A program made the position numbers and the translations under genes. A DNA stretch of 64,000 nucleotides, taken from Bradyrhizobium sp. ISRA464 (GTDB taxonomy: Bacteria; Pseudomonadota; Alphaproteobacteria; Rhizobiales; Xanthobacteraceae). The stretch covers positions 5,518,001 to 5,582,000 of the forward strand of contig NZ_CP094526.1 in the NCBI RefSeq assembly GCF_029910095.1, read 5' to 3'. Positions within the stretch are counted from its first letter, which is position 1. Every line of letters begins with the position of its first letter. This document shows positions 51,380-58,401 of the stretch, piece by piece. Below the pieces are notes generated by a model. It ran no database searches, had not been told where the DNA came from, and saw only the letters and a list, made by a program, of their open reading frames with translations.

Positions 51380-52654
51380 TCAGTGCTTGCCGGCTCCCAT
51401 GTAGCCGAACAGGAAGCCCGCCACCTTGCGCTTCTGGATCTCCTCGCTGCCCTCGGTGATGCGATAGCGGCGGTGGTGGCGATAGATGTGCTCGAACGGC
51501 TTGTGGCGCGAATAGCCCATGCCGCCATGCACCTGCATCGCGCGATCGGCGGCATCGCAGCACAGCCGGTTTGCCCAATAGTTGCACATCGAGACCCTGT
51601 CCGACAAAGTGTGCTCGACCTGCGCCTGGGTGAGCTGGTCCATCTCCCAGGCGGTCTTGCGGATCAACAGCCGCAGCATCTCGGCCTGGGTCGCAAGCTC
51701 GACCAGCGGCCACTGGATCGCCTGGTTCTCGGCCAGCGCCTTGCCGAACGGCTTGCGCTCCCGCGCGTATTTGACGCTCTCATTGATGCAGTAGACCGCA
51801 GCCCCCAGCGAGCTTGCCGCCTGTCGAATGCGGTTCTCGTGGACGAAGCATTGCGCCAGCGACAGGCCGCGGCCGACCTCGCCGAACTGGGCATCCTCAG
51901 GCACGAACACATCGGTAAAGCTGACGCGCGGATGATCGGTCGGCATGTTGAAGGTCCACATATACTGCTCGACCTTCACGCCCGGCGATTTCGCCGGCAC
52001 CAGGAAGCAGGTGATGCCGCGGGCATCGCCATCATTGCCGGACGTGCGGGCAAACAGCGCGCAGTGCGTGGCGACATGCATGCCGGTGGTCCACATCTTC
52101 TCGCCGTTGATGATCCAGCCCTTCACATTGTCGCGGGTTGCCGGCACCGCTCTGGTTTCCATATGCGTGGCGTCGGAACCATGCTCGGGCTCGGTGAGCC
52201 CGAAGGTGATGCGGTACTTGCCGGTGATCGAACCATCGATCATCGCCTTCTGCTCGTCGGTTCCGTAACGGTCGAGCATCGTCACGACAGGGAAATTTCC
52301 GACGATCGAATGCTCGTTCTGCAGGTCGTTGTGCAGGCCGAGCCCCTTCGAGGCGAAATGCTCGCGGATCACGGCCATCCAGAGGTTGGAGCCGTCCTTG
52401 CCGCCATAGCGCTTCGAGATCGCAAAACGCAGGTGACCGGCGGCATCGGCTCGATCCTTGGCCTTGCGCAGCAACGCCTCCCATTCGTGGCGCGGCAGGC
52501 CGCCATTGTCGAAATCGGTGCGCGCCCATTCGCGGCGATGATCGAAGAAGCGGATGTTGTCGTCGGCTTCCTCGAGCGGCTTGATCTCACGTTCGATGAA
52601 GCGATCGAGCTCGCCGAGATAGGCTGTCAGGTCAGCCGGCAGATTGAAATCCAA
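51380..52654 (-). CDS. Acyl-CoA dehydrogenase
   Basis: A 424-residue FAD-dependent dehydrogenase. FGLTEPEHGSDATHMETRA is the FAD/substrate loop, WIINGEKMWTTGMHVATHC the central strand, and the catalytic Glu is in YRITEGSEEIQK near the C-terminus. The N-terminal MDFNLPADLTAYLGELDRF resembles acyl-CoA dehydrogenases for aromatic-chain or long-chain acyl-CoAs. It introduces a 2,3 double bond and passes electrons to ETF. It precedes the GFA gene and is divergent from an enoyl-CoA hydratase gene across a 220-base region without clear operator motifs. Confidence 0.92.
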   Translation of the reverse strand: MDFNLPADLTAYLGELDRFIEREIKPLEEADDNIRFFDHRREWARTDFDNGGLPRHEWEALLRKAKDRADAAGHLRFAISKRYGGKDGSNLWMAVIREHFASKGLGLHNDLQNEHSIVGNFPVVTMLDRYGTDEQKAMIDGSITGKYRITFGLTEPEHGSDATHMETRAVPATRDNVKGWIINGEKMWTTGMHVATHCALFARTSGNDGDARGITCFLVPAKSPGVKVEQYMWTFNMPTDHPRVSFTDVFVPEDAQFGEVGRGLSLAQCFVHENRIRQAASSLGAAVYCINESVKYARERKPFGKALAENQAIQWPLVELATQAEMLRLLIRKTAWEMDQLTQAQVEHTLSDRVSMCNYWANRLCCDAADRAMQVHGGMGYSRHKPFEHIYRHHRRYRITEGSEEIQKRKVAGFLFGYMGAGKH

Positions 52655-52874
52655 GGCAGTCTCTCCCGGAAATATCGTTGATTTTGAGTTTGTGTTTAGA
52701 CGCTATCGCGCCTGCGCGTTCGGATCGATTAAGGTGAGAAGCCCACGTCCAAGTCAAGCAGGCGGATGACGCTTGCATGCGCGGTCGCCTTGCGTAATTG
52801 GATGGCACGGAACGGCGCGCACGCGCTAGGATGCCAATCATATTCTTCGCCGCAGAAAATCGACGGGAGCAAAC

Positions 52875-53654
52875 ATGGACCTCAAATTCTCCAAGGTGAC
52901 GCGCAAGGGCCCCATCACCATCGTAACGCTGTCGCGCCCCGAGGTTTACAACGCGCTGCATATCGACGCGCATTTTGAGCTCAACAAGGTGTTCGACGAC
53001 TTCTCCGCCGATCCCGACCAATGGGTCGCGATCGTCACCGGCGCCGGCGACAAGGCGTTCTGCGCCGGCAACGATTTGAAATGGCAGGCCGCGGGCGGCA
53101 AGCGCGGCTGGGACAAGGGCGGCTTCGCCGGGCTGACCACCCGCTTCGACTGCGACAAGCCGATCATCGCCGCCGTCAACGGCGTCGCGATGGGCGGCGG
53201 TTTCGAGATTGCGCTCGCCTGCGATCTGATCATCGCCTCTGAGAATGCGACCTTCGCCCTGCCCGAGCCGCGCGTCGGGCTTGCGGCGCTGGCCGGCGGC
53301 CTGCACCGGCTGCCGCGGCAGATCGGGCTGAAGCGCGCGATGGGGATGATCCTCACCGCGCGCCATGTCAGCGCCAAGGAGGGCCTTGAGCTCGGCTTCG
53401 TCAACGAGGTGGTGCCGCAGGGCGAGGCGCTGGCCGCCGCCGAGCGCTGGGCCGAGACGATTGCCAAGAACTCGCCGATGTCGATCCGCGCCTCCAAGCA
53501 GACCATCCAGCGCGGCCTCGAAGTGTCGCTGGAGCAGGCGATGACCGAGCAGCGCGACTATCCGGCGGTGAAGGCGATGGTGGCCTCGCAGGATTACATC
53601 GAGGGTCCGAAGGCGTTTTCGGAGAAGCGCCCGCCGAAGTGGCTGGGGCGGTAA
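52875..53654 (+). CDS. Enoyl-CoA hydratase
   Basis: A 259-residue crotonase-fold enzyme with both catalytic glutamates in place: Glu in GGGFEIALACD (Glu144 equivalent) and Glu in LPEPRVGLAAL (Glu164 equivalent). The oxyanion loop is DKAFCAGNDLKWQ. It should hydrate trans-2-enoyl-CoA, the step after the acyl-CoA dehydrogenase that is divergently transcribed next to it. GGGAG lies before the ATG at 52875. A palindromic repeat follows the stop. Confidence 0.92.
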   Translation: MDLKFSKVTRKGPITIVTLSRPEVYNALHIDAHFELNKVFDDFSADPDQWVAIVTGAGDKAFCAGNDLKWQAAGGKRGWDKGGFAGLTTRFDCDKPIIAAVNGVAMGGGFEIALACDLIIASENATFALPEPRVGLAALAGGLHRLPRQIGLKRAMGMILTARHVSAKEGLELGFVNEVVPQGEALAAAERWAETIAKNSPMSIRASKQTIQRGLEVSLEQAMTEQRDYPAVKAMVASQDYIEGPKAFSEKRPPKWLGR

Positions 53655-53680
53655 GCCAGCCGTCATTGCCGCACCATCCT

Positions 53681-53760
53681 GTAGGATGGGTAGAGCGCAA
53701 CGAAACCCATCGGCCGTTGCCGCAGTCGTGATGGGTTTCGCTTCGCTCTACCCATCCTAC
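53681..53760. repeat. Long palindromic repeat between convergent genes, overlapping a stop codon
   Basis: GTAGGATGGGTAGAGCG (53681-53697) and CGCTCTACCCATCCTAC (53744-53760) are perfect 17-bp arms. CGAAACCCAT (53701-53710) and ATGGGTTTCG (53731-53740) form an inner 10-bp stem. The right arm contains the TAG stop codon of the DUF6285 gene (53757-53759). It may act as a bidirectional terminator. Confidence 0.9.
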
Positions 53761-54131
53761 TTGTTCCCGAGCTCCCTCTTGTACGACGCGTAGTTCGGCT
53801 GATCGACCGCGAGCTTGTCCATCGTGGTCTGCCAGAGATGCTCTGACAGTCCCGGCGTCTTCAGATCGACCTCGCCGCGCGCGATCTTGTCCGATAGCGC
53901 TCGGTTGAGCTCCGTCAGCGAACCATCGACGCCGAGCAACTGCTTCAGCCGCGCGGCTTCGGCGGTGTCGCTTGCCTCAGCCAGCGCGAGCTGCCGCGTC
54001 ACCAGGTCGAGCGCGTTGATGCCGACGCGGAGCTTGAAGGCGTTATGGCCCTTGATCGCCGGAGTGATCTCGCTTCGCAGAAAGTCGGCGACGGCCTTGA
54101 TCAATTCAGTGGGTGTCGGTTCGTCCTGCAT
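53757..54131 (-). CDS. DUF6285 protein, probable kinase partner (LvaB-like)
   Basis: A 124-residue helical protein (TPTELIKAVADFLRSEI, FKLRVGINALDLVTRQL). I assign it to DUF6285 from this pattern. It follows the APH-type kinase after one base, as LvaB follows LvaA in the Pseudomonas putida levulinate operon, where LvaB binds and activates the 4-hydroxyacyl-CoA kinase; that link is from memory. The ATG at 54131 is chosen over a start at 54188 inside the kinase gene. Its stop codon lies in a repeat arm, so the native C-terminus may have been altered. Confidence 0.78.
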   Translation of the reverse strand: MQDEPTPTELIKAVADFLRSEITPAIKGHNAFKLRVGINALDLVTRQLALAEASDTAEAARLKQLLGVDGSLTELNRALSDKIARGEVDLKTPGLSEHLWQTTMDKLAVDQPNYASYKRELGNK

Positions 54132-54132
54132 G

Positions 54133-55119
54133 TTAATTGCCTCGCGGAGCAAGTAGCCGCAACAGATCGATCTCGGTTTCGGACGCACGCCGCCCGATCA
54201 TCGCGCGCTCCATCGAATGATCGGGGCCGCTGCGGAAGCGCTGCATCATGCCGCAGCACATCACGCCCCAACGCAGCGTGCCCATCACCTCCCAGAACAT
54301 CACCCGCTCCGGGTCCGCCTTGCGGCCGGCCTCCTCGTAGCCCGCGAACAGGTCCTCGCGCGAACCGAAGCCGCCGACCGGCTTGTCGATCTCGCCGAAC
54401 CGCCAGGAGTTGACGCAGATCCATCCCAAGTCCTCCATCGGATCGCCGAAATGCGCGAGCTCCCAGTCGAGCACCGCGCGCACCCCGTCGGGGCCGATGA
54501 TCAGATTGCCGTGCCGGAAATCACCGTGCACCAGCGTCACCTCGGACGACGGGCCGGGATCGTGATCGCGCAGCCAGCGCAGCGCCAGCTCGAACACCGG
54601 CCGCGGCCAATTGAAGCTGCGATATTCGCGTTCGAGATCCTCGATCTCCCTGGTCGCGGTCATGCTGCGCAGCTTCGGCAGCCTGGCTTGCGGCAGGCCA
54701 TGAATGCCGGCGATGACCCGGCCGAGCTGGCGCGCCAGGATCGGCCGGGCGCTCGCAAATTCCTCGTCGCGCAAAATCTTGCGCGCGATGGTCTCGCCCT
54801 CGACGCGCGCCATGATAAAGCCGCGGCCGAGGCCGTCCTCCGGCGTCAGGATGTGCATCACCTTCGGCGACGGCAGGCCCGCGTCATGCGCGAGCTGCAT
54901 CAGCGTGGCCTCGGCATCGAGCCCCGCCGCCCGCGAGGGCGAGGCGCCGTAGCCCGGCGGTGCGCGGCGCAGGATCGCGCCGACATTGCCGCTGGGATGG
55001 ACGATGTCGAAGCTCCAGGTCTCCTGGCTGGCGCCGCCGGAGAGCTTTGCGGCGCCAGTGACGCCGGTTGCGCCTGAAAAGAACGACGCGACGCAGCGCC
55101 CGAGCTCGGCCTCGATCAT
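54133..55119 (-). CDS. APH-type phosphotransferase (ACAD10/LvaA-like acyl-CoA kinase)
   Basis: A 328-residue kinase of the aminoglycoside phosphotransferase/choline kinase fold. The catalytic loop is LVHGDFRHGNLIIG and the metal-binding Asp is in VLDWELAHFGDPMEDLGW. Homologues are the APH domain of human ACAD10/11 and bacterial LvaA, which phosphorylate 4-hydroxyacyl-CoA. It overlaps the upstream PaaG-like crotonase gene by four bases (ATGA) and precedes DUF6285 by one base. With an ACAD10-like dehydrogenase 3 kb away, an acyl-CoA kinase is much more likely than antibiotic resistance. Confidence 0.85.
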   Translation of the reverse strand: MIEAELGRCVASFFSGATGVTGAAKLSGGASQETWSFDIVHPSGNVGAILRRAPPGYGASPSRAAGLDAEATLMQLAHDAGLPSPKVMHILTPEDGLGRGFIMARVEGETIARKILRDEEFASARPILARQLGRVIAGIHGLPQARLPKLRSMTATREIEDLEREYRSFNWPRPVFELALRWLRDHDPGPSSEVTLVHGDFRHGNLIIGPDGVRAVLDWELAHFGDPMEDLGWICVNSWRFGEIDKPVGGFGSREDLFAGYEEAGRKADPERVMFWEVMGTLRWGVMCCGMMQRFRSGPDHSMERAMIGRRASETEIDLLRLLAPRGN

Positions 55120-55910
55120 TTGCCCTTGAACTTCGCTGGCCGCTTCTCGAGGAATGCGGTGACGCCTTCCTTGAAATCCTCGGCGCTGCCGGCGATCCGC
55201 TGCGACTCGAATTCGAGGTTGAGCTGCTCCTCGAACGAATTCTCCGGGCTATCCCAATAGAGCTTCCTGATCAGCGACAGCGCAATCGTCGGACCGTTGG
55301 CGAGCTCATGGGCCAGCTTCATCGCTTCCTCCATCAGCGCGCCGTCGTCATAGACGCGGTTGACGAGGCCCCATTCCAGCGCCTTCTCGGCCGGCAGCCG
55401 CTCGCCGAGCAGCGACAGCTCGACCGAGCGCGCCTTGCCGATCAGCCGCGGCAGCAGCCAGGTCGAGCCGCAATCCGGCACTAGGCCGATGCGGCGGAAC
55501 GCCTGCAGGAAGTAGGACGAGCGCGCGCACAGAATGAGATCGCCCATCAGCGCGAAGCTCATCCCGGCGCCGGCCGCCGGGCCGTTCACCGCCGTGACGA
55601 TCGGACAGTGCAGCTTGCGCAATCGGCGCAGGAACGGATGGAACGCGGTCTCCAGCGCCGCGCCGGCATTGCTGCGGCCGGGCTTCTGCTGCGTGTTGCG
55701 GCCCTGCAGATTGGCGCCGGTGCAGAACGCGCGGCCCGCGCCCGTGATGACGAGGCAGCGCACCTCATTGCGCGTGTCGTCGATCGCATCGAGCGCCTCG
55801 CCAAGGCCGCCCAGCATGTCGATCGACACCGCGTTCATGACCTCCTGATGGTCGAGCTTGAGGATCGCGACCGATCCGTCGAAGTCGAGCGTGACGTGCT
55901 TGAACTGCAT
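55116..55910 (-). CDS. Enoyl-CoA isomerase/hydratase, PaaG-like
   Basis: A 264-residue crotonase-fold protein. Both crotonase glutamates are replaced (GAGMSFALMGD and FLQAFRRIGLVPDCGSTWLLPR). This second block is the PaaG pattern, in which an Asp (LVPD) does the isomerisation chemistry. PaaG isomerises epoxyphenylacetyl-CoA and related unsaturated CoA esters. AGAGGAAACA before the ATG supports the start. It is first in the operon with the APH-type kinase and DUF6285, and divergent from an SDR gene. Confidence 0.87.
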   Translation of the reverse strand: MQFKHVTLDFDGSVAILKLDHQEVMNAVSIDMLGGLGEALDAIDDTRNEVRCLVITGAGRAFCTGANLQGRNTQQKPGRSNAGAALETAFHPFLRRLRKLHCPIVTAVNGPAAGAGMSFALMGDLILCARSSYFLQAFRRIGLVPDCGSTWLLPRLIGKARSVELSLLGERLPAEKALEWGLVNRVYDDGALMEEAMKLAHELANGPTIALSLIRKLYWDSPENSFEEQLNLEFESQRIAGSAEDFKEGVTAFLEKRPAKFKGK

Positions 55911-55930
55911 TGTTTCCTCTATCTGTTGTC

Positions 55931-55970
55931 CCGCATTGGTAGTGCGGTAGGTCGAACGTAATGTCTCGAC
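55931..55970. promoter_or_regulatory. Two palindromes in divergent promoter
   Basis: CCGCATT...AGTGCGG (55931-55947) has 7-bp arms with one mismatch. GTCGA-N10-TCGAC (55951-55970) is a perfect 5-bp inverted repeat. Both lie between the divergent PaaG-like and SDR genes, within 60 bases of the PaaG-like start. A shared regulator is inferred; none is encoded beside them. Confidence 0.3.
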
Positions 55971-56064
55971 CCATATTTGATTTTTGCGCCGGGCTTGTCC
56001 ATGGTGGCCGCAAGCCCATCCTCGAACGCGTGATTAGCGCGCACCCAACCAAATGGAAACCCCA

Positions 56065-56847
56065 ATGAGTGGCATCTTCGACCTCACCGGCCGCGTCGCG
56101 GTCATCACCGGCGGCAATGGCGGCATCGGCCTCGGCATCGCGCAGGTCCTGAACGCCGCCGGCTGCAACGTCTCGATCTGGGGCCGCAACGCGGACAAGA
56201 ACGCGAGCGCGGCCGCGTCGATGGCGGCCGGTCCCGGCAAGGTCGCAACGCAAATCTGCGACGTCAGCGATCCCGCCTCCGTCAAGGCGGCGATGAAGGC
56301 AACGCTCGACAGGTTCGGCCGCGTCGACGGTTGCTTCGCCAACGCCGGCATCGGCGGCGGCGGACGGCGTGCCTTCATCGATCGCACCGAGGAAGAATGG
56401 CGCAGGATGTTCGCGACCAATCTCGACGGCGTCTTCCATGTCTTCCAGGCCGCCGCGCGCCACATGACCGCGCGTGCCGAGGCCGGCGACAAGTTCGGCC
56501 GCCTGGTCGCGACCTCGAGCCTCGCCTCGCTGTTCGGCACCGCGCGCAACGAGCACTATGCCGGCACCAAGGCGGCGCTGAACGCGCTGTGCCGCGCGCT
56601 CGGCGTCGAGCTCGCGCGCTACGGCGTCACCGCGAATGCCATCCTGCCCGGCTGGATCAAGAGCGACATGACCGCAGGCATCATGGCCAACGACAAGTTC
56701 GTCGCCAACGTGATGCCTCGCATCCCGGTGCGCCGCTTCGGCGAGCCGAGCGACTTCGGCGGCATCGCCGTCTACATCATGAGCAAGGCCTCGTCCTATC
56801 ATACGGCCGACTGCTTCGTGATCGACGGCGGATACACGGCGTTCTAG
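56065..56847 (+). CDS. SDR family oxidoreductase
   Basis: A 260-residue classical SDR. The cofactor loop is VITGGNGGIGLGIAQ, NAG is in FANAGIGGGG, and the catalytic Ser and YxxxK are in SSLASLFGTARNEHYAGTK. It probably acts on a hydroxyacyl compound of the acyl-CoA pathway next to it, comparable to LvaD in the levulinate operon, but substrate cannot be read from sequence. The ATG at 56065 is used; an in-frame ATG at 56053 would add four residues. It is divergent from the PaaG-like/kinase operon. Confidence 0.88.
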   Translation: MSGIFDLTGRVAVITGGNGGIGLGIAQVLNAAGCNVSIWGRNADKNASAAASMAAGPGKVATQICDVSDPASVKAAMKATLDRFGRVDGCFANAGIGGGGRRAFIDRTEEEWRRMFATNLDGVFHVFQAAARHMTARAEAGDKFGRLVATSSLASLFGTARNEHYAGTKAALNALCRALGVELARYGVTANAILPGWIKSDMTAGIMANDKFVANVMPRIPVRRFGEPSDFGGIAVYIMSKASSYHTADCFVIDGGYTAF

Positions 56848-56870
56848 GCCGGCGTCGCCGCATCCACCGA

Positions 56871-57003
56871 TGTCGTCCCTGCGAAAGCAGGGACCCATTA
56901 CCACAGTAGCCTGTTGTGTGAGAGACTGCGGCCGCAGCGTCGCAAGACAATTCGTGCTGGTGGTTATGGGTCCCGGGTCGCGCTGCGCTTGCCCGGGACG
57001 ACA
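56871..57003. repeat. Palindromic repeat (GTCGTCCCTGCG family)
   Basis: TGTCGTCCC (56871-56879) and GGGACGACA (56995-57003) form the outer arms; GTCCCTGCGAAAGCAGGGAC folds on itself at the left. It is related to the 26-bp-arm repeat at 48899-49016, with diverged right half. Confidence 0.75.
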
Positions 57004-57734
57004 TCGAGTGTGCGGTACAAGCGTGGTCATACTTCCGCATTCTCGCGGCGCCGATGCGTCCGAGTCTTGCGTTGACTTGCTCCTCCGCATTCAGCAGAGG
57101 GCGCAGGGAAAGCCGGGTGCCGATCGCACCCATGGGCCCTGTGCAACAAAAAAAGCACAGGGGTGGGACCACAGGTGAAACCGGAAAACACTCCGGCTTT
57201 CCCTGCGCGATGGTTTTACGGCTTATACGTGCTCTCCCCGGCGAGACTGGGCTTTGTTGTCACCGTCATCAGTGAGAGCTCTTGCTCTTACCGATGAGAC
57301 ACCTGCCACTAGGGCGTCAGGCCTGCACGATTTCGCCGTCCGCCGCATGCGCACTCGTCAGTTGCACGTGAGGCGTCCACCGCATCCCAACCCAACACTC
57401 GTGACGATCGCGAAGCGCCCCTCAGGCGGGTGAGATGGGCGGATTCATACACTGAATTTATATTCTGAAAAACAGAAATATTTTTGGCGTGAGGCCTTGC
57501 GCCGTCGGGCAACTCAGTGCCAAGGGCCGCCCTCCATCAACCCCGGGTTCGACGCTGACGCGCCGCCCCGGAACGACGGTTGGAGACGGCATCGCGTCAA
57601 GCAAGGCGCGACGCGGAGTCCGCTTCCGTTGCGAGAAAACTGCTGCTAGCGTTTGAGCTGCAGCACGCACCGGACGGTCACTTCCGACATCGCGCATCGT
57701 TGCGGCTGTCGCAAGCAACAGGAGGATTCTTGAG
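57004..57734. other. Gene-free region with nested-hairpin element (structured RNA or mobile repeat candidate)
   Basis: No supported gene lies here. GCGCAGGGAAAGCCGG (57101-57116) pairs perfectly over 16 bp with CCGGCTTTCCCTGCGC (57193-57208). Inside are GGGTGC/GCACCC (57115-57131, sharing two bases with the outer arm) and CCCTGTGC/GCACAGGG with an A-rich loop (57137-57162). Downstream, 57267-57296 forms a 12-pair stem (CATC/GATG and GTGAGAGC/GCTCTTAC, one mismatch, one G-U pair) with loop TCTT. The conserved-looking part runs to about 57445. After a short AT-rich stretch (57445-57482), 57483-57734 shows nothing further except the upstream region of the VOC gene. Confidence 0.5.
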
Positions 57735-58112
57735 ATGTTTTCACACGTGATGGTCGGCACCAACGATCTGGACAAGGCCAAGGCGTTCTATGATGCGCTG
57801 CTGGCCACCCTCGATGTCCGGCCAGCCAGGGTCGACGGTCACCGCATTTTCTACATCACCAAGACCGGCGTTTTCTCGGTCTCCAAGCCGATCAACGGCG
57901 AACCAGCAACGCACGCCAATGGCGGCACGATCGGCTTTGCCTGCAATTCGCCTGAACAGGTCGAGGCCTGGCACGCGGCCGGCGTCGCCAATGGCGGCAA
58001 GTCCTGCGAGGATCCGCCGGGCGTGCGCGAGGCCGCCGTGGGCAAGCTTTATCTGGCTTATCTCAGGGATCTCGACGGCAACAAGCTCTGCGCGATGCAT
58101 CGGCTGGGATAA
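57735..58112 (+). CDS. VOC (glyoxalase/bleomycin resistance) family protein
   Basis: A 125-residue single VOC module beginning MFSHVMVGTNDLDKAKAFYD and ending LAYLRDLDGNKLCAMHRLG. The usual metal His and Glu positions (H in SHVMV; E replaced by Cys/Ala near KLCAMH) are only partly kept, so metal-dependent glyoxalase activity is doubtful. AACAGGAGGATT before the ATG is a very good Shine-Dalgarno. It stands alone between a gene-free region and a palindromic repeat. The function is unknown beyond the fold. Confidence 0.87.
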   Translation: MFSHVMVGTNDLDKAKAFYDALLATLDVRPARVDGHRIFYITKTGVFSVSKPINGEPATHANGGTIGFACNSPEQVEAWHAAGVANGGKSCEDPPGVREAAVGKLYLAYLRDLDGNKLCAMHRLG

Positions 58113-58168
58113 CCGCCGTCCGGCCGCGTCGCATAGCAACTCCGGACTTCTTGGTGTTGCCGTTTTCA

Positions 58169-58250
58169 CCTCGTCATGGCCGGGCCATCCACGTCTTCGT
58201 TGCGCGAGACCAAGACGTGGATGCCCGGCACAAGGCCGGCCATGACGAGG
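58169..58250. repeat. Palindromic repeat (CCTCGTCATGGCCGG family)
   Basis: CCTCGTCATGGCCGG (58169-58183) and CCGGCCATGACGAGG (58236-58250) are perfect 15-bp arms. CATCCACGTCTT (58186-58197) and AAGACGTGGATG (58212-58223) add a perfect 12-bp inner stem. Confidence 0.9.
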
Positions 58251-58401
58251 GTGTGGAGAGACCGCGTTCAAACAACGTTTTAAACGCCGTCGCCAAATTC
58301 CGCGATGCGGCACAGATCGTCTTCGAAATCGGTGCTCGCGCTTCGCGTCGGCCGCGTCTATTGTCCGCCGCGAAGCGCCTACATCGATGGGAGAAACGAC
58401 A

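Noticed and set aside
54133..55119. Aminoglycoside resistance kinase
   Set aside because: The fold is the same, but the partners (DUF6285, PaaG-like and ACAD10-like genes) point to acyl-CoA phosphorylation.
55765..57090. A 441-codon minus-strand frame covering the SDR gene and the repeat region
   Set aside because: It runs antisense through a complete SDR and through a palindrome; the composition is not protein-like.
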